Of a stretch of DNA of 64,000 nucleotides, positions 54,888-62,192 are shown one piece after another. The notes below the pieces were generated by a model that saw nothing but the letters and a program-made list of their open reading frames with translations, was not told the DNA's origin and made no database searches. A program made the position numbers and the translations under genes. The stretch is from Candidatus Gastranaerophilales bacterium (GTDB lineage Bacteria; Cyanobacteriota; Vampirovibrionia; Gastranaerophilales; Gastranaerophilaceae), in assembly GCA_944325105.1 (NCBI GenBank), contig CALUYW010000004.1, forward strand, positions 42,966 through 106,965, given 5' to 3'. Positions within the stretch are counted from its first letter, which is position 1, and each line of letters begins with the position of its first letter.

Positions 54888-55874
54888 TTATTTTACGAGA
54901 AATCTGCCATCATCAATCCTTATTGCAAAATAAGGAAGCGACTTGTCTTTTTCTACCAAAAAGAGGACAAACGGTTTTGAAAAATCATAATTAACTCCCT
55001 TTGTAGGAATAGGCATAGACATTTCAACAATATCCATTACAGCTTCATTTTTTAGACTCGCGCCTTTATTGTCAAGATTAAATTTTATATCATCAATAGC
55101 TTGAGATATTATATATTTTGTGCCGTTAATTTTCCTGTTACAAATACTATTGTAGGTGATTTTTTCATTAATAGATATAAACGGTATTTTTAATTCATCA
55201 TCTTTTGCAAACCTTAAGTACTTATTAATCTTTACATCCATTTGGGAATATATATCATAAACATTCTGTGGTGACTTTGTCCTGTACAAAATAACTTTAT
55301 CACCGGATTTTGTTTCCAAGGACACTGCATAATCCCACTCATTAAGATAAAATAAAGGCTTAACCTGGGAAGTTAACTTTCTGTTATTTTCTTTAATACC
55401 AAAAAATTTGTATTTGTCTTTCGAATTATTAAAGGAGTGATTATCTAAAACGTCAAATTCATAGGGAAATTCAATATTTTTTACCAACATTGAATATAAG
55501 ATATACTCATTTACACCTTTTGACTGCCAATCAATATCATCCAGCACTGCACTTGTTTCGCCAAACTTATCAAAAATTTCTCTTTGAATCTTGGCCTTTA
55601 GTTCATATGACTTAGGCGCAACTATCTTATAATAATTTTCTTCACTAACATCATCTGCACTAAATTTATTAGCATTGAGAACAAAGGAGACCTTAGGGTC
55701 AATACCTTTAAAATTAATCTTTTTTGTTGCTACCAATTCCTTTAAGTCATTCCAAAGCAATTGAAATGCCGGGGTAAAAACATCATGCCTATCCGCCAAA
55801 TCAAAAGCTATAGACTTGTTTGGCATCATAAAAACAGCTAAAAAGATAAACAAAGTCAATAATACTTTTTTCAT
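54888..55874 (-). CDS. Secreted protein, possibly serpin-like at the C-terminus
   Basis: About 328 residues from the ATG at 55874, which has GGAGGG five bases upstream; the longer frame from 55886 contains that site. The signal peptide is MKKVLLTLFIFLAVFMMPNKSIA. The mature part is mixed alpha/beta with no Cys-rich or catalytic motif. The C-terminal NYDFSKPFVLFLVEKDKSLP followed by YFAIRIDD loosely resembles the last strands of serpins (PFLF-I...G-V pattern), but the reactive-loop hinge is not convincing. I give serpin-like only as a weak alternative to an unknown exported protein. Confidence 0.75.
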   Translation of the reverse strand: MKKVLLTLFIFLAVFMMPNKSIAFDLADRHDVFTPAFQLLWNDLKELVATKKINFKGIDPKVSFVLNANKFSADDVSEENYYKIVAPKSYELKAKIQREIFDKFGETSAVLDDIDWQSKGVNEYILYSMLVKNIEFPYEFDVLDNHSFNNSKDKYKFFGIKENNRKLTSQVKPLFYLNEWDYAVSLETKSGDKVILYRTKSPQNVYDIYSQMDVKINKYLRFAKDDELKIPFISINEKITYNSICNRKINGTKYIISQAIDDIKFNLDNKGASLKNEAVMDIVEMSMPIPTKGVNYDFSKPFVLFLVEKDKSLPYFAIRIDDGRFLVK

Positions 55875-56038
55875 AAAACCCTCCATATAATAACTGACAG
55901 GATAGCAAAAAAAGAGGCCAAAGACAATTTTGCAGAAATTTAATTATTAATTTTTGTAAAAAATGAAAATGTATTGTAAAAAAATATTCTTTAGGTACGT
56001 TAATACGACTATCTAACTAATAACTATAAGGCGGTATT

Positions 56039-56596
56039 ATGCAAGTAAAATTAGAACAAACAAAAAATTTAAAGACACAGACCTCTTTTGGAATGGCTCA
56101 ATTGACAAAAAGAGGGCAATGCGCCGCAAGGAAATTTATAGCCGAATTACCAGAATTTGCGGACCAAAGGGTATATACTAAAAAAAATATTCTAAGGGCG
56201 CTATTATCTAATAAGAAAAAACCTGTCAGCGCAGACGAGATAACTGATTTTTTTACACTTGGAGACACGCAATTTACTGATAAAAATGCACAATTTATAA
56301 AAAAACAGATACTTACGCTAACAGGGCAATCGAGAATAAAAAAATTCCTGAAAGATGAGCACATCAAGGCTTCAAAAGTAATACCAAGCAACAGACAAAA
56401 TTGCGCAAACTCAACTACAGAAAGAGGAATGGCGCTTATAGAAGGGATTAAAGGTATTTTTGACAAAAATATAAACAACCCTGACGTTTCAAGCAAAAAG
56501 GGTGCAAAAATACTTGACTTGATTAGAGATTATCTTGGTATAGAAGAACATACCCAAAGAGCAGCAGTAGTTAAAGACAGGTTATATTCAAAATAA
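56039..56596 (+). CDS. Unknown 185-residue protein with SFG motif
   Basis: 185 residues, basic, helical, no signal peptide or membrane segment. The N-terminus reads QTSFGMAQLTKRG; a similar SFG start is seen in the HNH-like protein and FTG in the giant lipoprotein-like protein at 62.2 kb. AAGGCGG precedes the ATG and a strong terminator follows. No domain is recognised. Confidence 0.75.
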   Translation: MQVKLEQTKNLKTQTSFGMAQLTKRGQCAARKFIAELPEFADQRVYTKKNILRALLSNKKKPVSADEITDFFTLGDTQFTDKNAQFIKKQILTLTGQSRIKKFLKDEHIKASKVIPSNRQNCANSTTERGMALIEGIKGIFDKNINNPDVSSKKGAKILDLIRDYLGIEEHTQRAAVVKDRLYSK

Positions 56597-56599
56597 ATA

Positions 56600-56625
56600 A
56601 ATCCCGCCTAAAGCGGGATTTATTG
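56600..56625 (+). terminator. Terminator of the 56.0-kb gene
   Basis: AATCCCGC (56600-56607) with GCGGGATT (56613-56620), then TATT, directly after the stop. Confidence 0.8.
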
Positions 56626-56746
56626 TAAATTTTTGTAAAATAATTCATAAGATAAATAAAGTAAACAAAAAATTTACCGATTACATACTTGTGAAGGCAA
56701 GTGGTGTTTAATAATTTTATTTAACTTGAATTTTTGTGCTTATTTG

Positions 56747-56780
56747 ACGCAAATCATTCTTTGGTTTGCGTTTTATTTTA
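56747..56780 (+). terminator. Orphan plus-strand terminator (possible small RNA end)
   Basis: ACGCAAATC (56747-56755) with GGTTTGCGT (56763-56771), a 9-bp stem with one G-T pair, followed by TTTTATTTTA. It lies 125 bases after another terminator with no open frame between them, so it may end an unannotated small RNA starting near 56.65 kb. On the minus strand it lacks a T run and cannot serve the regulator gene at 56.8 kb. Confidence 0.55.
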
Positions 56781-56789
56781 TCATTACAA

Positions 56790-56820
56790 ATCGTAACGAT
56801 ACGTATTGATAATATTATAC
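56790..56820 (+). repeat. CTATCG-class repeat, copy at the regulator 3' end
   Basis: Matches the copy at 57624-57654 in 25 of 31 positions, sharing ATCG..ACGATA and TGATAATATTAT. It contains the palindrome ATCGT-A-ACGAT and overlaps the stop codon of the NarL-type gene. Together the two copies bracket that gene as direct repeats. Confidence 0.7.
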
Positions 56821-57504
56821 TAAACCTTCCTTTAACGCTTTAACAGCAGCCTGAGTCCTGTCATCAACTACTAGCTTCTGTATAATATTACATACATGCG
56901 CTTTGGAGGTGTGCTCGCTTATTTTTAGTATTTGTGCTATCTCATAATTAGACTTACCATCAACAACAAGTTTTAGAACTTCATACTCTCTTTCGGTAAG
57001 GTTACTGTGAGTTGCCTTGAAATTTGCCCTATTTTTTGTCTTGGCAGGTATCACGCCGGAGCCAGACTCTCGAACTATCGGAACCACTTTTGGGTCAAGC
57101 CACATTGCGCCGTCATTAACACTTCTTAGAACCATTGCAAGCATGTCAGAGTTTATGTCCTTAAGCACATAAGCACTAACTCCCGCTCTTAGTGACTCCA
57201 TTACTTCGTTTTCACCCACGTGTGATGTTAATATCATAACTTTAGTATTTACACCTGAAGACAAAATTCGCTTTGCAACTTCAACACCTGAAATATCATC
57301 AAGTCCGACATCAATAATTACAACATCGGGATTATGAATTTTTACTTTTTCGATACCCTCTTTGCCATTCTCCGCTTCAGTAATTACCGTAATATCGTCA
57401 AATTTTTCAAACAACGACTTTAGCCCGACCCTCATCAATTTATGGTCTTCTATTAAAATCACTCTTATTTTTTTATTTTTACTTTTCTCATCTTGAATTT
57501 GCAT
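56815..57504 (-). CDS. NarL/FixJ-type response regulator
   Basis: About 229 residues from the ATG at 57504 (AAGGAG upstream; a GTG at 57510 also opens the frame). The receiver is complete: VILIEDHKLMRVGLKS, phosphoacceptor Asp in VVIIDVGLDDISG, Thr in MILTSH and Lys in AYVLKDI. The LuxR helix-turn-helix has LTEREYEVLKLVVDGKSNYE then SEHTSKAHVCNIIQKLVVDD. No kinase is adjacent. It is flanked by direct copies of a short repeat. Its complete receiver contrasts with the degenerate one at 18.3 kb. Confidence 0.95.
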   Translation of the reverse strand: MQIQDEKSKNKKIRVILIEDHKLMRVGLKSLFEKFDDITVITEAENGKEGIEKVKIHNPDVVIIDVGLDDISGVEVAKRILSSGVNTKVMILTSHVGENEVMESLRAGVSAYVLKDINSDMLAMVLRSVNDGAMWLDPKVVPIVRESGSGVIPAKTKNRANFKATHSNLTEREYEVLKLVVDGKSNYEIAQILKISEHTSKAHVCNIIQKLVVDDRTQAAVKALKEGLV

Positions 57505-57510
57505 ACTCAC

Positions 57511-57907
57511 TCCTTGTTAATTTTGTTTTGAGTATAATTTCAATTTTCTTGTGATACATCACTATATTTTTTTGCGTACGGATATTTTTTTTGCAATTAA
57601 AATCTAAAGCGAGATTATTAACTATCGCTACGATAGATAATGATAATATTATGCAACCAATTTTAAATTTTTAATAATTTGCCCAATTAAATTAATAACT
57701 TTATAATTAAATTGGCGCGATTTTAAGAGTTTTATACATAAATTATATGGTCTAGCATACCAAAAGCAAATAATCGGCCTTGTTACATAATATATATTAT
57801 AGCTACCAATCGATAAGAATGAAAATAAGGTTAAAAATACTATAAATAGTGAAATTCTAATTTGCCTATATTTCATTCAAATATGCAGTATTAAATTTGG
57901 AGTAAAA
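57511..57907. other. Intergenic region with CTATCG repeat; no convincing gene
   Basis: About 400 very AT-rich bases between divergent genes. It holds the regulator leader (right after 57504), the CTATCG-CTA-CGATAG palindrome plus TAATGATAATATTAT (57622-57654), a TACCAATCGATAAG variant near 57800, and GGAG before the FAD gene. A 75-codon minus-strand frame (57649-57876) codes a hydrophobic stretch but lacks a ribosome-binding site and is probably chance. Confidence 0.6.
57622..57654 (+). repeat. CTATCG-class repeat, upstream copy
   Basis: CTATCG-CTA-CGATAG followed by ATAATGATAATATTATGC. The palindrome recurs exactly in arms at 58516-58530, and the flank recurs at 56807-56818 and 49468-49476. 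Confidence 0.75.
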
Positions 57908-59179
57908 ATGAGCACAAAAAAGAAAAAATACGATGTTGTTATTGCAGGCGGAGGCATTGCTGGGGTTTCCTGCGCTTATAACTGTGCAAAATTAAACCTT
58001 AAAACTCTACTTGTCGAAAAAGAAAACTATCTTGGCGGAGATATTACAGGTTCACTTGTTGTTCCCGTTATGAAATGCGATATGGGTAATCTAAATCAAG
58101 ACTTTTACAACGAACTTATAAAATCTGCAAAAGAATCAGGTGCGCAAATCGAATACGAAGATAAAAATCCCGCTTGGTTTAATCCAATAATATTAAAAAA
58201 CACGCTAGACACTATTTTAATAAAAAAAGGAGTTGATATATTATTTGAAGCAGAAATTTCAGACGTAAGTGTTTTTGAAAATTACATAAATGAAGTTAAA
58301 ATTTTCACTGGACTGTTATCACTACCTATCGTATCGAATTATTTTGTCGACACAACAGGCGATGCTTCATTTTCAAAACTACTAAACTGCGAACTTTGGC
58401 AGGATACTCAACGCAAACAGCCGCCAAGCTTGAGGTTTATAATTTCCGGTGTAGATTTAGAAGAATTAAAAAATTTTCTAGATAACCTTGATGACGACAA
58501 AAATGTTACCACTACCTATCGTATCGATAGAGATATACACCTAAGTACGGCATGCACATGGGACAACTCAAAAAAGTGGGCACTTAAACCCTATTTTACC
58601 GAAGCCGTTAACGCAGGTATACTTGAGCCATCAGACGAAGCCTATTTCCAGATATTTACCGTTGCACACATGCCGAATTCTGTTGCGTTTAACTGTCCAA
58701 GACTGGCAGATTACAATAAGAACAACCCTTTTGAATACTCAAAAAGGCTAATAGAGGCGCGCAGCAGCATTTTAAGACTGCATAGTTTTGTAAAAAACTA
58801 CATCCCTGGCTTTAAAAACTCATTTATATCAAATATAGCCTCAAAAACAGGTAAGAGAGAGGTTTGCAGAGTAAAATGTCAATATGACTATACAGTTGAT
58901 GACATCATAAATGAAAAGAAATTCCAAAATCCTGCGCTTAGGTCAAACTACCCGATTGATATACATTCTAATAAAAAAGATGAATCAGTGCTTCATAAAG
59001 TCTGCTCTTACGAACTTCCTATAGAATCATTAAAATCCAAAGATTACACAAACTTGTATGTTGCAGGAAAAATAGTTGGTGCTGATTTTAAAGCACAAGC
59101 GGCACTTAGGGTACAGTCCAGTTGCATGTCTATGGGCGAAGCAGTTGCAAAAGACATCAGGAAAAATATAAAATATTAA
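57908..59179 (+). CDS. FAD-dependent oxidoreductase
   Basis: 423 residues. The N-terminal Rossmann motif VVIAGGGIAGVSCAYNCAKL and LLVEKENYLGGD bind FAD; a second strand (YFVDTTGDASFSKLL) and the C-terminal NLYVAGKIVGADFKAQAALR complete the FAD-binding fold. It resembles the 'FAD-dependent oxidoreductase' family related to fumarate reductase/thiazole-type enzymes found in sugar or amino-acid catabolic loci; the substrate is unknown. GGAG precedes the ATG. Two copies of an identical 18-base sequence lie inside the gene in different reading frames (58320-58337 and 58510-58527). Confidence 0.88.
   Translation: MSTKKKKYDVVIAGGGIAGVSCAYNCAKLNLKTLLVEKENYLGGDITGSLVVPVMKCDMGNLNQDFYNELIKSAKESGAQIEYEDKNPAWFNPIILKNTLDTILIKKGVDILFEAEISDVSVFENYINEVKIFTGLLSLPIVSNYFVDTTGDASFSKLLNCELWQDTQRKQPPSLRFIISGVDLEELKNFLDNLDDDKNVTTTYRIDRDIHLSTACTWDNSKKWALKPYFTEAVNAGILEPSDEAYFQIFTVAHMPNSVAFNCPRLADYNKNNPFEYSKRLIEARSSILRLHSFVKNYIPGFKNSFISNIASKTGKREVCRVKCQYDYTVDDIINEKKFQNPALRSNYPIDIHSNKKDESVLHKVCSYELPIESLKSKDYTNLYVAGKIVGADFKAQAALRVQSSCMSMGEAVAKDIRKNIKY
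58320..58337 (+). repeat. 18-base repeat inside the FAD gene, copy 1
   Basis: CACTACCTATCGTATCGA, identical to 58510-58527 but 190 bases away, hence read in another frame (Leu-Pro-Ile-Val-Ser here). Confidence 0.75.
58510..58530 (+). repeat. 18-base repeat inside the FAD gene, copy 2, with full palindrome
   Basis: The same 18 bases as at 58320, extended to CTATCG-TAT-CGATAG (58516-58530), read as Thr-Tyr-Arg-Ile-Asp-Arg. The palindrome arms equal those at 57622-57636 upstream of the gene. Confidence 0.75.
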
Positions 59180-59293
59180 ATAATGTAAATTTTTCTCTTA
59201 TTTTTATTAACTTTTTTACCAATACAGTCGATAAGCAGATTAAATACATCCCAAGGTGTGTGAAAGTTATCATTTTTAAAATAGGAGATAAAG

Positions 59294-62038
59294 ATGGGAT
59301 TCTTAGATGGCATTAGCAATTCGCTAAAAAAAATTATGGACGCAGGGCAAGTAGAAGCAGGTAAGACACCAAGCGCGGGACAAGAAACTGGTAATCCTGA
59401 GGAAATTGATGTCTTTGGACAAGACCTCAATGGTGACGGGATTGGGGACAATCTGCAACTTAGAAGTGAAAATCTACTTGAAGACGAGTACGGTAATACA
59501 TATATAGAAGTTGATAAGACAAACAACAACAGCCTCTACAAGATAATGAGCAACGCATACGAAGGCTTTGACGATATGTCAAGCGAAGAACAAAAAGTGC
59601 TAATGGATGCAGTTATGGAGGCAAATCCAGAGATATACGGAACAGAAGTAAATAATGTATCAAATCAATATGTTACCGATAATACAAGGGGTAGTATTAA
59701 CAAAACCGGCGGCAATAGAACAGAAAGAATGAATACTGTTATTTACGCCGGAGATAAAATATACATACCGACAAAAGATAGTACCATAGAAAGCGTAAAA
59801 GTAAAAACTCCAGCTGAAAATGGCAACGAAGGAGACTCTGAACATGTCCATGTAGGTACGGTAATAGCCACTCCTCATGGCTCAAAATCATACACATACA
59901 CACCTGAAAGCTCAAGTGCTGCAATAAACGAATCAAGTACGTTATCAGATATTGTCAAAGAAAATTTTAAAGACGCAAACGAAGATAATACATACTCAAT
60001 CGCACTAAATCAAGCAAAGGCAAACTCAGATTTTGTACTTGAAAGAATTAATGCACAAAATGGAACTCAGTATAAGGATGTTGCAGACATACCTTCAGAT
60101 GTATTATTAAGCACAAACTTATACAACGAAGGCTCACAAGACACCTTGTCCCTCGTAGATTCATATCATGAAGACTTTAAGGATGATACGGATTTAACAT
60201 CGTCAAAATATGTTGACCAGGAAACATTTATACCTGAAAATTCTACTGTTTTGATTGACCCAAATTGGGACGGCAAAACACCAGACCCGCAAGGCAGACA
60301 AATTTATAAATCTGTCGAAGAGGCAATTATAGCAAATTATAAAAATACAGACGAAACAAAAGATGATATAACAACAAGCAAATCTGATGCATACGCAGTT
60401 ATTATGGATGGCTTGAAAGACAACCCGCTTAATGCGTCAATTGTTGAAGGAAAATCCGGCAAAGAAGCAATCGATGCTCTTAATAGTATTTCAGAACCAA
60501 CCGAAATAAATTTACAACCTACTGAAATACAAAGAATTGCCCTTGGTTGCGATGAAGAAGAAGCAAGAGCAGTATTTGCCAAAGGAAAAGATGTACAATT
60601 TTCATACTTGCAGTCTTCAACAGACGAAGTTGACTTAACAGAAAAGACCATGGGTGATGTTGTCGAAACAGAGATAATTGACGGCGGCAGACACAAAGTT
60701 GAACGCTACGAAGACGGTAGCGCAATATACACAGACGTCAAAACAGGCGAAGTAATAGAAGAATACCCTGGCGAGGGAATTTACAAATATTCTTCAGTGC
60801 TTGACTTAATGGAATTCTATGCTGACCCAAGCGATGAAGCAGAAGGAAATGGAAAAACCCTTTTAGACAGGTATAACGAAAATCCTGACGACCCCGAAAC
60901 ACAAGCTTTAATTGGAGCAGCCGTTAAAAATATCATCACAAACAATGAATTCTTTAAAAATTCAACTTTTGAGGTAGATGGCGAAGAAGTTGCAGGAAAA
61001 GACCTGACAACAGAGCAAGCACTAAAACTTTCACTCATAGGTGACGACGGTAAACCAATAGTAACTGATTTAAAACTTTCTGATGCCGCATACAATATTA
61101 CCGACACGGGAAGCGCAAAACCAAAACCGCCAGGCAACTACAATACAATACCTAATGAACCTTCTGATACCGACACAGACACTGACGTCGATACAGATAC
61201 CGACGTTGACACAGACACGGATATAGATACTGATACAGATGTAGATACCGATACCGATGTTGACACAGACACGGATATAGATACTGATACCGATGTCGAT
61301 ACAGATACCGATGTTGATACAGACACAGATATTGATACCGATGTTGACACAGACACGGATATAGATACTGATACCGATGTCGATACAGATACCGATGTTG
61401 ACACAGACACGGATATAGATACTGATACCGATGTTGACACAGACACGGATATAGATACTGATACTGATGTAGATACAGACACCGACGTTGACACAGACAC
61501 GGATGTTGATACCGATACCGATGTTGACACAGACACGGATATAGATACTGATACTGATGTAGATACAGACACCGATGTTGACACAGACACAGATGTTGAT
61601 ACCGATGTTGACACTGATACAGATGTAGATACAGACACCGACGTTGACACAGACACAGACGATGATGTAGGAGTTGATGAACCTGACCATCCGGATGTAG
61701 ATACAGATACAGACACTGACATCGATACGGATGTTGATACCGATACCGATGTTGACACAGACACAGATGTTGATACCGATGTTGACACTGATACAGATGT
61801 AGATACAGATACTGATGTTGATACAGACACAGATGTAGATACCGATACCGATGTTGACACTGATACCGATGTTGATACCGATACTGATGCTGATGTTGAC
61901 ACTGACACAGACACAGATACCGATTCTGATATAACAGAAAATGATAGTAGCTGTGATGCACCACCAGAAGTCGACAGCAACAAGGATGACGGCTTCTCAA
62001 TAAATCTGGACTTTGGATTTGATGATATTTTCAAATAA
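59294..62038 (+). CDS. Giant acidic protein with LysM-like module and Asp-Thr repeats
   Basis: 914 residues. N-terminal part: a calcium-loop-like QDLNGDGIGDN (~46-56) and a LysM-like segment (SLYKIMSNAYEG... VIYAGDKIYIPTK, ~75-155). The middle (~215-610) is homologous to the next gene. A VVETEIIDGGRHKVERYEDG module (~455) recurs in the protein at 13.0 kb. Residues ~625-877 are almost pure DTDVDTDTDIDTDTD-type repeats, interrupted once near 790 by DDDVGVDEPDHPDV. A short tail (DGFSINLDFGFDDIF) ends it. No signal peptide is seen. AGGAGA precedes the ATG. A long, highly charged, calcium-binding or stalk-like tail on a surface protein is suggested. Confidence 0.88.
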   Translation: MGFLDGISNSLKKIMDAGQVEAGKTPSAGQETGNPEEIDVFGQDLNGDGIGDNLQLRSENLLEDEYGNTYIEVDKTNNNSLYKIMSNAYEGFDDMSSEEQKVLMDAVMEANPEIYGTEVNNVSNQYVTDNTRGSINKTGGNRTERMNTVIYAGDKIYIPTKDSTIESVKVKTPAENGNEGDSEHVHVGTVIATPHGSKSYTYTPESSSAAINESSTLSDIVKENFKDANEDNTYSIALNQAKANSDFVLERINAQNGTQYKDVADIPSDVLLSTNLYNEGSQDTLSLVDSYHEDFKDDTDLTSSKYVDQETFIPENSTVLIDPNWDGKTPDPQGRQIYKSVEEAIIANYKNTDETKDDITTSKSDAYAVIMDGLKDNPLNASIVEGKSGKEAIDALNSISEPTEINLQPTEIQRIALGCDEEEARAVFAKGKDVQFSYLQSSTDEVDLTEKTMGDVVETEIIDGGRHKVERYEDGSAIYTDVKTGEVIEEYPGEGIYKYSSVLDLMEFYADPSDEAEGNGKTLLDRYNENPDDPETQALIGAAVKNIITNNEFFKNSTFEVDGEEVAGKDLTTEQALKLSLIGDDGKPIVTDLKLSDAAYNITDTGSAKPKPPGNYNTIPNEPSDTDTDTDVDTDTDVDTDTDIDTDTDVDTDTDVDTDTDIDTDTDVDTDTDVDTDTDIDTDVDTDTDIDTDTDVDTDTDVDTDTDIDTDTDVDTDTDIDTDTDVDTDTDVDTDTDVDTDTDVDTDTDIDTDTDVDTDTDVDTDTDVDTDVDTDTDVDTDTDVDTDTDDDVGVDEPDHPDVDTDTDTDIDTDVDTDTDVDTDTDVDTDVDTDTDVDTDTDVDTDTDVDTDTDVDTDTDVDTDTDADVDTDTDTDTDSDITENDSSCDAPPEVDSNKDDGFSINLDFGFDDIFK
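61166..61925 (+). repeat. Coding tandem repeat (Asp-Thr-Asp-Val/Ile)
   Basis: About 760 bases made of 6- and 12-base units (GAYACN-type codon pairs) coding Asp-Thr-Asp plus Val or Ile. Third-position variants (ACA/ACC/ACT/ACG) are shuffled in longer blocks such as GTTGACACAGACACGGATAT, which recurs many times, showing block-wise duplication at the DNA level. Confidence 0.9.
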
Positions 62039-62051
62039 ATTACAAATTAGC

Positions 62052-62078
62052 GGGGCGACAATCAGTCGCCCCATATTT
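62052..62078 (+). terminator. Terminator after the first giant gene
   Basis: GGGGCGAC (62052-62059) with GTCGCCCC (62065-62072), followed by ATATTTAT, 14 bases after the stop. Confidence 0.75.
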
Positions 62079-62192
62079 ATGTAAATTTTTGTAAAATTTC
62101 TCCCACAAAAAACCATAATTGTGCAAACATTTATTTTATGTGTTTTGTAGAATTGTATACATGCCAACATTAATTAATTTATTGGAGATATA

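Noticed and set aside
54888..55874. Firm assignment as a serpin protease inhibitor
   Set aside because: Only the last strands resemble serpins; the reactive-centre hinge and core motifs are not convincing.
57649..57876. 75-codon hydrophobic minus-strand frame as a small membrane protein gene
   Set aside because: No ribosome-binding site, very AT-rich, overlaps the CTATCG repeat, and hydrophobic codons are expected in AT-rich DNA.
61138..62034. Long minus-strand frame coding SVSVSTS-type repeats opposite the Asp-Thr repeat (also 63719-63994)
   Set aside because: It is the mirror of the GAYACN codon pairs of the plus-strand repeat; it has no ribosome-binding site, and the plus-strand frame continues into normal protein on one or both sides.
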